10,294 nt of DNA from JAPSGM01 sp036556985 (GTDB lineage Bacteria > Chloroflexota > Limnocylindria > QHBO01): the NCBI GenBank assembly GCA_036556985.1, contig DATBIK010000046.1, forward strand, positions 1 to 10,294. The letters are read 5' to 3'. Positions 5,508 through 10,294 of the stretch are shown piece after piece; within the stretch, counting starts at the first letter, position 1; each line of letters begins with the position of its first letter. Under the pieces are notes generated by a model, which worked only from the letters and a program-made list of their open reading frames with translations, was not told the origin of the DNA and made no database searches. The position numbers were made by a program, and so were the translations under genes.

Positions 5508-6266
5508 TTGTGCTACGACCTCGACGCTCGCCCACCGCTGCCGCCGATCTCCGGCGCGGCCGGTGACGGTGGTCCGCTGACCCTCACCTCCGCGGACGGC
5601 ACCCAGTTCGCCGCGTTCTCGGCACGCGCGGCCGCGCCCGGCGGGCCGGGGATCGTTGTGCTGCCGGATGTGCGGGGCCTCCACCCGTTCTTCGAGGAGC
5701 TCGCCCTGCGCTTCGCCGAGGCGGGCGTGCACGCCACCGCCATCGACTACTTCGCGCGGACCGCCGAGACGCCGGACCGCGGCGAAGGCTTCGACTACCA
5801 GGCCCACGTGGCGCAGACGCGCACTGACACCCTCTACGCCGACGTCGCAGCGGCCGCAGCCCACCTCCGCTCGCCGGAGGGCGGGAGGGCCGAGCGGCTG
5901 TACAGCGTCGGCTTCTGCTTCGGCGGCCGGCTCAGCCTGCTGCAGGCCACCACCGGGCTGGTGCTCGCGGGCGTCATCGGCTTCTACGGCTGGCCGGTCG
6001 GCCCGCACCGGACCGGTCTCCCGGCGCCGGCCGATCTTGCGGCCAACTTCGCCTGCCCGGTCCTCACGTTCTGGGGCGGTGCCGACCAGGGCATCGGTTC
6101 AGAGCTGGTGGAGGCCTTCAGCAGCGCGCTCGCCGACGCCGGCGTGGCGCATCGGAGCATCGTCTACCCCGATGCGCCCCACTCGTTCTTCGACCGCCGC
6201 GCGACCGAGTTCGCATCGGCCTCCGAGGATGCCTGGCGGCAGATGCTCGACTTCGTGCGCGCCTGA
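5508..6266 (+). CDS. Dienelactone hydrolase family protein
   Basis: This gene encodes 252 residues with an alpha/beta-hydrolase fold. The catalytic triad is C137 in GFCFGG (135-140), D193 in GGADQG and H225 in DAPHSFF; E63/E64 in FFEELALRF are placed like the family's active-site Glu. VVLPDVRGLHPFFEELALRFAE is typical. The start TTG 5508 gives MCYDLDARPP, the usual beginning of this subfamily, and sits 8 nt after the rhomboid stop; no good Shine-Dalgarno sequence is seen, so translation may depend on coupling. Characterised members hydrolyse dienelactone in chlorocatechol breakdown, but many homologues act on other esters or lactones and no catabolic genes are nearby, so the substrate is unknown. 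Cytoplasmic, with no signal peptide. Confidence 0.88.
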   Translation: MCYDLDARPPLPPISGAAGDGGPLTLTSADGTQFAAFSARAAAPGGPGIVVLPDVRGLHPFFEELALRFAEAGVHATAIDYFARTAETPDRGEGFDYQAHVAQTRTDTLYADVAAAAAHLRSPEGGRAERLYSVGFCFGGRLSLLQATTGLVLAGVIGFYGWPVGPHRTGLPAPADLAANFACPVLTFWGGADQGIGSELVEAFSSALADAGVAHRSIVYPDAPHSFFDRRATEFASASEDAWRQMLDFVRA

Positions 6267-6277
6267 GGCTCAGGCGC
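6259..6277. repeat. Perfect palindrome holding both convergent stop codons
   Basis: GCGCCTGAG (6259-6267) and CTCAGGCGC (6269-6277) are exact inverted repeats around a single G. The hydrolase stop (TGA 6264-6266) lies in the left arm and the FTR1 stop (TCA 6270-6272, read as TGA on the minus strand) in the right arm. A transcript from either strand could form a short GC hairpin. There is no T-tract, so termination is only possible, not shown. Confidence 0.6.
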
Positions 6278-7172
6278 CGACGGCGGGCTCCGTGCCGGTC
6301 ACCGGGCGCGGCGCCGAGGGCTTGACCGGCCGCAGGTAGAGCGGCAGGACGACGGCCAGGTACGCGAGCCAGGTGATGAGCGTGGCCCACTCCGGCGTGC
6401 TCGAGTAGCCGAACAGCGCGCGGAGAAGCTGGCCGACCACCAGGATCGGTCCGGTCTCGGCGATGTCGCCGCTGTGCGGGAGGACCGCCGAGATGTCAAA
6501 CGCTGTCGAAGTTCCAAACGGGATGACGCCCGCCTCGACGAACTCGTGGACGGCGTAGGCCAGCAGGCCCGCGGCGATGAAGATGAGCCCGATGCCGGTC
6601 CAGCGGAAGAAGGTCTGCAGGTTGATGACCCGCGCGCCCATGTAGAAGCCGTAACCGATGGCGACCGCGATGATCAGGCCGAGGAATGCGCCGACCAACG
6701 TGCTCGCCGCCCCGGCATTCGCCTCGGACGCGGCGGTGGCCTGGCCGAGCAGGAAGAGCGAGGTCTCGAGCCCCTCGCGGATGACCGCGGTGAAGGCGAG
6801 GACCGCAAGGCCGAAGATGCCGCCCTCCACGAGAGCGCGGTCGACGCTGGCGTGCAGCTCGCCGCGGATGTTCGCGGCAGTGCGGCGCATCCAGAACAGC
6901 ATCCAGGTCACGACCGCGGCGGCGAGCAGCGTCGCGACGCCCTCGAAGATCTGCCCGGCGGCTCCCTCGAGCCCATCGATCGTGAACCACAGGATGGCGC
7001 CGACCACGATGCTGAGCGCCACGGCGGCGCCCGTCCCGGCCCAGATGCGGCCGAAGTGGCGTTGGTTCCCGGTTTTCGCCAGGTAGGCGAGGATGATGCT
7101 CACGATGAGGGCCGCCTCAACCCCCTCGCGGAGGCCGGTCAGCAGGCCGGTCGTCAGGAAACCGAGATCCAA
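6270..7172 (-). CDS. FTR1/EfeU-family iron permease
   Basis: This gene encodes 300 residues and about seven membrane helices. Both iron-transport motifs of the FTR1/OFeT family are present: REGVEA (R15-A20) in helix 1 and REGLET (R132-T137) in the middle helix. These Glu residues are thought to carry ferric iron across the membrane. The start is TTG 7172, with AGGAG at 7181-7185 eight nt upstream; MDLGFLTTGLLTGLREGVEA fits the family's N terminus. The C-terminal 20 residues are a Pro-rich polar tail. No EfeO or EfeB partner gene adjoins it, so it acts alone or with partners elsewhere. A DtxR/IdeR-like box overlaps the promoter, suggesting repression under iron sufficiency. It converges on the hydrolase gene with 3 nt between stops. 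Confidence 0.92.
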   Translation of the reverse strand: MDLGFLTTGLLTGLREGVEAALIVSIILAYLAKTGNQRHFGRIWAGTGAAVALSIVVGAILWFTIDGLEGAAGQIFEGVATLLAAAVVTWMLFWMRRTAANIRGELHASVDRALVEGGIFGLAVLAFTAVIREGLETSLFLLGQATAASEANAGAASTLVGAFLGLIIAVAIGYGFYMGARVINLQTFFRWTGIGLIFIAAGLLAYAVHEFVEAGVIPFGTSTAFDISAVLPHSGDIAETGPILVVGQLLRALFGYSSTPEWATLITWLAYLAVVLPLYLRPVKPSAPRPVTGTEPAVGA

Positions 7173-7180
7173 AGCGCATT

Positions 7181-7185
7181 CTCCT
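7181..7185 (-). promoter_or_regulatory. Ribosome binding site deciding the TTG start of the iron permease
   Basis: On the minus strand AGGAG (7185 to 7181) stands 8 nt before TTG 7172. An ATG at 7179 lies between them but is out of frame, is only 1 nt from the site, and opens just 20 codons, so the TTG is the believable start. Confidence 0.7.
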
Positions 7186-7210
7186 CTAAGGGCGCGGGGA
7201 TGTGGTCCGC

Positions 7211-7226
7211 GTTAGGCTAGCCTTAC
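7211..7226. promoter_or_regulatory. DtxR/IdeR-type iron box in the FTR1 promoter
   Basis: GTTAGGCTAGCCTTAC contains a perfect 10-bp palindrome AGGCTAGCCT with near-symmetric arms. It resembles the DtxR/IdeR consensus TWAGGTTAGSCTAACCTWA: by hand the minus-strand alignment from 7225 matches 14 of 19 positions. It covers the predicted -10 of the iron permease promoter, so a bound iron-loaded repressor would block initiation. The downstream gene's iron function supports the call. Confidence 0.75.
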
Positions 7227-7242
7227 ACCGGGGGTTCGTCAA
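7214..7242 (-). promoter_or_regulatory. Promoter of the iron permease
   Basis: On the minus strand, TTGACG (7242-7237, 5 of 6 consensus bases) and TAGCCT (7219-7214, 3 of 6) are 17 nt apart. Transcription would start near 7207, giving a leader of about 35 nt. The weak -10 lies wholly within the iron box. Confidence 0.6.
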
Positions 7243-7311
7243 GGCGAACTACCGACGTTGCAGTCGGAATTCGCGAGCCGGCCATGAACCGCCGCCCGGA
7301 GCGCAGGCGGC

Positions 7312-7317
7312 TAGAAT
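7312..7317 (+). promoter_or_regulatory. Probable -10 element of the acyl-CoA dehydrogenase gene
   Basis: TAGAAT matches 4 of 6 bases of the -10 consensus and lies 57 nt before ATG 7375. No convincing -35 is present 16-18 nt upstream. Transcription would start near 7324, just before the hairpin at 7333. Confidence 0.4.
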
Positions 7318-7332
7318 CGAGCCTGCACGAGC

Positions 7333-7364
7333 GGGCGGCCGGCACATCGGTCCGCCCTTCTTTT
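7333..7364 (+). terminator. Terminator-like hairpin in the acyl-CoA dehydrogenase leader
   Basis: GGGCGG (7333-7338) pairs with CCGCCC (7352-7357); inside it CCG (7339-7341) pairs with CGG (7348-7350), leaving one bulged T. It is followed at once by TTCTTTT (7358-7364). This is the form of an intrinsic terminator, but it lies between the predicted promoter and the ribosome binding site (GGAG 7366-7369). It could be an attenuator, a stabilising leader hairpin, or a chance structure. Confidence 0.45.
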
Positions 7365-7374
7365 CGGAGTCACC

Positions 7375-8571
7375 ATGATCGACTTTTCCCTGACCGATGC
7401 GCAGCGCGAGGTGCAGCGCACCGCGCGCGCCTTCGCCGAGCGCGAGATCCTGCCGCGCATCCACGAGCTCGACAGCACCGCGACCTACGACCGAACCCTC
7501 TACGAGAAGATGGGCGCGGAGGGCTTCCTGGGCCTGCCGATCCCCGAGCGCTACGGCGGCGCCGGGATGGACTACATCGCCTTCGCGCTGCTGTGCGAGG
7601 AGATGGAGCGGGCCGACACCGCCTTCCGGGTCATCCTCTCGGTCCACACCGGGCTGAACTCGCTGACTCTCCTGCAGTGGGCGAACGAGGAGCAGAAGGA
7701 GCGCTATCTCATCCCCCAGGCGCGCGGCGAGAAGCTTGCCACCTTCGGCCTCACCGAGCCGGGCGTGGGGTCCGATGCCGCGAACCTGGCGACCACCGCC
7801 CGCCGCGACGGCGACCGCTACATCCTCAACGGCAGCAAGATCTGGATCAGCCTGGCCGATACCGCCGACCACTTCCTCGTCTTTGCCACCGTCGACCGAT
7901 CCAAGGGCCACAAGGGCATCACCGCCTTCATCGTCGAGCGGGAGTCGCCCGGGTTCAGCAGCGATTCGCTCCACGGCAAGCTCGGCGTGCGCGCGGGGAA
8001 CACCGGCATCCTCTACTTCAACGACTGCGAGGTGCCGGCCGCGAACCGCGTGGGCGAGGAGGGCGAGGGCTTCACGATCGCGATGAGCGCCATCGACCAG
8101 GGCCGCTACACCGTGGCCGCCGGGTCGGTGGGGCTGGCGCAGGCGTGCCTCGACGCATCGGTGAAGTACGCGCACGAGCGCAAGGCGTTCGGGGTCGAGA
8201 TCGGAGAGCACCAACTCGTGAAGCAGATGATCTCGAAGATGTACGCCGGCATCGAGGCCGGGCGACTGCTCGTCTTCAAGGCCGGCTGGAAGAAAAACCG
8301 GGGCGAGCGCAACACGCGCGAGACGAGCCTGGCCAAGTGGTTCGCCACCGACCATGCCGTGGCATCGGCGATGGACGCGATCCAGGTCCACGGCGCGTAC
8401 GGATACTCGAACGACTACCCGGTGGAGCGCTATCTGCGCAACAGCAAGGGATCGGTGATCTACGAGGGAACCTCGCAGATCCACACCCTCATGCAGGCCG
8501 ACTACCTGCTCGGCTACCGGAAGGACCGCGACCTGCGCATGCCCCAGCCCGCGTTCGAAGGGGAGATGTAG
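7375..8571 (+). CDS. Acyl-CoA dehydrogenase
   Basis: This gene encodes 398 residues, the normal full length for this FAD flavoenzyme family, which introduces an alpha,beta double bond into acyl-CoA esters and passes electrons to electron-transfer flavoprotein. ATG 7375 has GGAG 5 nt upstream. Domains in order are the N-terminal helical domain (1-120, including IPERYGGAGMDY), the middle beta domain with signature LTEPGVGSD (126-134) and LNGSKIWIS, and the C-terminal helical domain with QVHGAYGYSNDYPVERY (337-353). The catalytic base is probably E364 in VIYEGTSQIHTLM. Chain-length or branched-chain preference cannot be read from sequence; a glutaryl-CoA-dehydrogenase-like relative is possible. 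No other beta-oxidation gene adjoins it. The next gene has its own -10 element. Confidence 0.93.
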   Translation: MIDFSLTDAQREVQRTARAFAEREILPRIHELDSTATYDRTLYEKMGAEGFLGLPIPERYGGAGMDYIAFALLCEEMERADTAFRVILSVHTGLNSLTLLQWANEEQKERYLIPQARGEKLATFGLTEPGVGSDAANLATTARRDGDRYILNGSKIWISLADTADHFLVFATVDRSKGHKGITAFIVERESPGFSSDSLHGKLGVRAGNTGILYFNDCEVPAANRVGEEGEGFTIAMSAIDQGRYTVAAGSVGLAQACLDASVKYAHERKAFGVEIGEHQLVKQMISKMYAGIEAGRLLVFKAGWKKNRGERNTRETSLAKWFATDHAVASAMDAIQVHGAYGYSNDYPVERYLRNSKGSVIYEGTSQIHTLMQADYLLGYRKDRDLRMPQPAFEGEM

Positions 8572-8580
8572 GCCCGTCGG

Positions 8581-8586
8581 TATACT
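8581..8586 (+). promoter_or_regulatory. -10 element for a leaderless membrane protein gene
   Basis: TATACT (5 of 6 consensus bases) lies 9 nt before GTG 8596, in the 24-nt gap after the acyl-CoA dehydrogenase stop. Transcription would begin close to the GTG. No -35 and no Shine-Dalgarno sequence are visible. Confidence 0.55.
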
Positions 8587-8595
8587 CTCGCCGCC

Positions 8596-9144
8596 GTGAG
8601 TCGCACCATCGAGCTCTTCGCCGGGCTGATCCTGCTGGGGATCGGCCTCGTCATCCTCTTGGGCGAGTGGTTCCGGAGCTGGATCGACGAGCTCGGCATG
8701 GACGCCGACCTGTGGGCCTGGTGGCCGCTGCTCCTCGTGGTCCTGTCGCTCTTCTTCCTGGGTCCGGCTCTGTTCGGGCGGCAGCATCGGCGCCTGCGGG
8801 CGGGCATGGTCCTGCCGGGTGCCGTGCTGGCCGGGGTGGGCGCGGCGATGGCCTGGACCTCGGTGAACGACCGATGGGATGCCTGGTCGTACCTGTGGAG
8901 CGTCTTCCCCTTCACGCTCGGCCTGGGGATGTACGTCGCCGGCTGGATCGCCGACGCGCCGGCCTTCAAGTGGATCGGCTCCGGCGTGGCCGCCGGCGGG
9001 GTGATCGCCTACCTGGCCTTCGCGACCGCCTTCGGCGGCGAGGCCTTCCGGGTGGTCGCCGCGCTCGGGATCGTGGGCCTGGGGCTGGCGCTGACGATCG
9101 GCGGGCTGGCGGATCGGCTCAGCCGGAGGGTGCCGCTGCTCTAG
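8596..9144 (+). CDS. Small multi-pass membrane protein of unknown function
   Basis: This gene encodes 182 residues from GTG 8596, almost entirely hydrophobic. About six helices are predicted near residues 6-24, 40-60, 69-87, 97-119, 125-147 and 150-171. There is a Trp-rich loop before helix 2 (DADLWAWWPLLLV) and the tail ADRLSRRVPLL is basic. A start such as IELFAGLILLGIGLVILLGEW, followed by a WWPLLL element, is common in small bacterial membrane proteins of the LiaF/DUF5668-like group, but the similarity is only in style and I do not assign a family. No enzyme or transport motif is seen. The transcript appears leaderless, with its own -10 element. Confidence 0.75.
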   Translation: MSRTIELFAGLILLGIGLVILLGEWFRSWIDELGMDADLWAWWPLLLVVLSLFFLGPALFGRQHRRLRAGMVLPGAVLAGVGAAMAWTSVNDRWDAWSYLWSVFPFTLGLGMYVAGWIADAPAFKWIGSGVAAGGVIAYLAFATAFGGEAFRVVAALGIVGLGLALTIGGLADRLSRRVPLL

Positions 9145-9339
9145 CGGATGGGTCTCCGGCCGCCCTCAGCACCGGTAGGGCTGTGGGGGGCGGTATCGGC
9201 GCGTGCTGGCAGCCTGCACGTGTTCTGACCGTGTGAAGGATTGTCACAGCGCGTATGGGAGCTCTCAGGAAGCTGCGCGCGGCTCGACGTTCACAGGAGC
9301 GCGCCACCTAGCCCTTCACGTGCTGGCGACGCACGTTGG
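9145..9339. other. Non-coding spacer between convergent genes
   Basis: This 195-nt stretch separates the convergent membrane-protein and peptidase genes. I find no credible gene in it. It holds the imperfect hairpin at 9160-9193, an inverted repeat TGTGA-N7-TCACA at 9232-9248, and a small hairpin ACGTGC/GCACGT (9318-9336) three nt past the peptidase stop. Base composition appears slightly lower in GC than the genes. Confidence 0.6.
9160..9193 (+). terminator. Imperfect hairpin after the membrane protein gene
   Basis: CCGCCC (9160-9165) and CAGC (9167-9170) can pair with GGGCGG (9188-9193) and GCTG (9180-9183), with an uneven internal loop. It begins 16 nt after the stop. There is no T-tract, so its role as a terminator is weakly supported. 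Confidence 0.3.
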
Positions 9340-10294
9340 TCATGCCGGCATCCAGTGGCTGAACCAGGCCAGGATGCGCTCCATGCGGTCGATGCGCCGG
9401 TCCGGCCGGCCGGTGTTCTTCAGCTCGTGGTGCTCTTCGGGGTAGAGGACGTACTCGACCTCGCGGCCAAGGGCCTTCAGCGCGGTGAAGAGCTGCTCGT
9501 TGTCGGCCGGCGGACAGATGCGGTCCTCCTCGGCCTGGAGGATGAGGAGCGGCGTCGTGATGCTGGCCGCGTTCCGGAGCGGCGAGCTGCGCCAGAGTTG
9601 CAGCATGCCCTCCTCGCTGAGCGGGTCTCCGAGGCGGGCGCGACGGTTGTAGTGGATCGCGAAGTACGAGTTCCCCCAGGCCGACACCTGGTTCGTGACG
9701 CCGTTCTCGCCCACCGCCGCCGCGAAGCGATCGGTCACGCCGATGAGCCACTGGGTGAGGTAGCCGCCGTACGACAGCCCCATCACGCCGATCCGTTTCG
9801 GGTCGATCGCCCGGTCGGTGACGAGCCGGTCGACGACGGCCATCGCGTCCTCGGCGTCCACCTCGCCCCAGCGGCCGCCGAGCGCCGCGATCCAGTCCGT
9901 GCCGAAGCTCGCCGAGCCGCGGACGTTCGGCAGGACGCAGCGGTAGCCGTGCCCGGTGAGCATGATCGTGTCGAGCGTCCCGCCCGGCCCGCTCGCGCCG
10001 GTGGGGCCGCCGTGGAAGATGAGGACCGTGGGGAGCGGCTCGTCGTCCGCCGCATCCGCCGGAGAGACGACCCACGCCTGGATCGGGCCGCCGGGTCCCT
10101 CGATCCAGCGCTCGTCCCAGCGCGGCGCGGGGAAACGGTCCTGCCACCGCGACCCGTTCCGGGTGAGCTGGCGCAGCTCGCCGTCCTCGACGGCGAAGAG
10201 CTCGGCGGCGCGTCCGTCGCGACCGGCGCTCACGGCGACGCGCCCTCCTGCAGCCGCGATGCCGGCGGTCACGACCCGCGCCGGCTCGATGAGC
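9340..10294 (-). CDS. S9-family prolyl-oligopeptidase-like serine peptidase, 5' end missing
   Basis: The reading frame is open to the window edge, so only the last 317 residues are seen. The first part (visible residues about 1-45) looks like the end of a beta-propeller (GGRVAVSAGRDGRAAELFAV, GELRQLT). The rest is the alpha/beta-hydrolase peptidase domain: FHGGPTGASG, LPNVRGSASFG, GLSYGGY with the nucleophile Ser at codon 9774-9772, the Asp of QAEEDRI at 9525-9523, and the His of EHHELKNTGRP at 9429-9427. All three catalytic residues are present. Enzymes of the acylaminoacyl-peptidase/prolyl-oligopeptidase type cleave short peptides. A GTG at 10272 is in frame, but the propeller-like sequence continues before it, so the true start is upstream of the window. 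No signal sequence can be judged. Confidence 0.9.
   Translation of the reverse strand, partial: LIEPARVVTAGIAAAGGRVAVSAGRDGRAAELFAVEDGELRQLTRNGSRWQDRFPAPRWDERWIEGPGGPIQAWVVSPADAADDEPLPTVLIFHGGPTGASGPGGTLDTIMLTGHGYRCVLPNVRGSASFGTDWIAALGGRWGEVDAEDAMAVVDRLVTDRAIDPKRIGVMGLSYGGYLTQWLIGVTDRFAAAVGENGVTNQVSAWGNSYFAIHYNRRARLGDPLSEEGMLQLWRSSPLRNAASITTPLLILQAEEDRICPPADNEQLFTALKALGREVEYVLYPEEHHELKNTGRPDRRIDRMERILAWFSHWMPA

Noticed and set aside
4261..5535. Long minus-strand open frame of about 424 codons
   Set aside because: It is antisense to the rhomboid gene, which has complete active-site motifs; the translation is Arg/Glu/Ala-rich with no recognisable domain, as expected from high-GC shadow frames.
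7117..7179. 20-codon minus-strand frame starting at ATG 7179, between the ribosome binding site and the FTR1 start
   Set aside because: Only 1 nt separates the ATG from the Shine-Dalgarno sequence and the peptide is a shadow of FTR1; leader-peptide control is not supported.
7249..8787. Long minus-strand open frame of about 512 codons
   Set aside because: It lies opposite the full-length acyl-CoA dehydrogenase and extends into the FTR1 control region; the composition is low-complexity and no domain is recognisable.
7284..9236. 650-codon plus-strand frame covering two genes
   Set aside because: It runs out of frame through the acyl-CoA dehydrogenase and the membrane protein, both of which are clearly real; Arg-rich shadow translation.
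9203..9445. 80-codon plus-strand frame in the convergent spacer
   Set aside because: No ribosome binding site, no family resemblance, and more than a third of it is antisense to the peptidase gene.

Overview
The window is very GC-rich (roughly 70% by eye), gene-dense, and built from short operons with little intergenic DNA. It contains a DUF3352 protein, a BldC-like single helix-turn-helix protein, a DtxR/IdeR-type iron box and at least two apparently leaderless genes. Together these suggest an uncultured terrestrial Chloroflexota (Limnocylindria-like) or a deep-branching actinobacterium. That assignment is inference from style and gene families, since there is no rRNA or other marker here. 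I see no tRNA, rRNA, CRISPR array, insertion sequence, prophage or defence system.

Layout. 1-461 (+): the last 46 codons of an ABC permease, overlapping by ATGA with a small cupin. 474-2309 (+): a likely promoter and a membrane-anchored, internally duplicated DUF3352 protein. 2283-3918 (-): a three-gene operon of a thioredoxin-like [2Fe-2S] ferredoxin, a family 2 glycosyltransferase carrying a cysteinyl-tRNA-synthetase-like tail at its N terminus (joined by a GTGA overlap), and a 109-residue HELAH protein. The last gene runs 27 bp into the convergent DUF3352 gene. 4068-4253 (+): a 61-residue helix-turn-helix protein divergent from the ferredoxin operon, ended by a 16-bp perfect hairpin.

4329-6266 (+): an extended -10 promoter directly in front of a TPR-rhomboid protease (leaderless), followed 8 nt later by a dienelactone-hydrolase-family protein. 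6270-7242 (-): an FTR1/EfeU iron permease converging on the hydrolase, with both stop codons inside one 19-nt palindrome. Its promoter is overlapped by an iron box, so it is probably repressed when iron is sufficient. 7312-8571 (+): an acyl-CoA dehydrogenase whose leader holds a terminator-like hairpin. 8581-9144 (+): a leaderless six-helix membrane protein. 9145-9339: a non-coding convergent spacer. 9340-10294 (-): the C-terminal catalytic part of an S9-family serine peptidase that continues beyond the window.

The genes do not form one pathway. The most unusual points are the tRNA-synthetase-tail/glycosyltransferase fusion and its operon, the iron box on FTR1, and the compact transcription signals (leaderless starts, leader hairpin, palindromic convergent stops). 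I did not find a clearly new multi-gene system.
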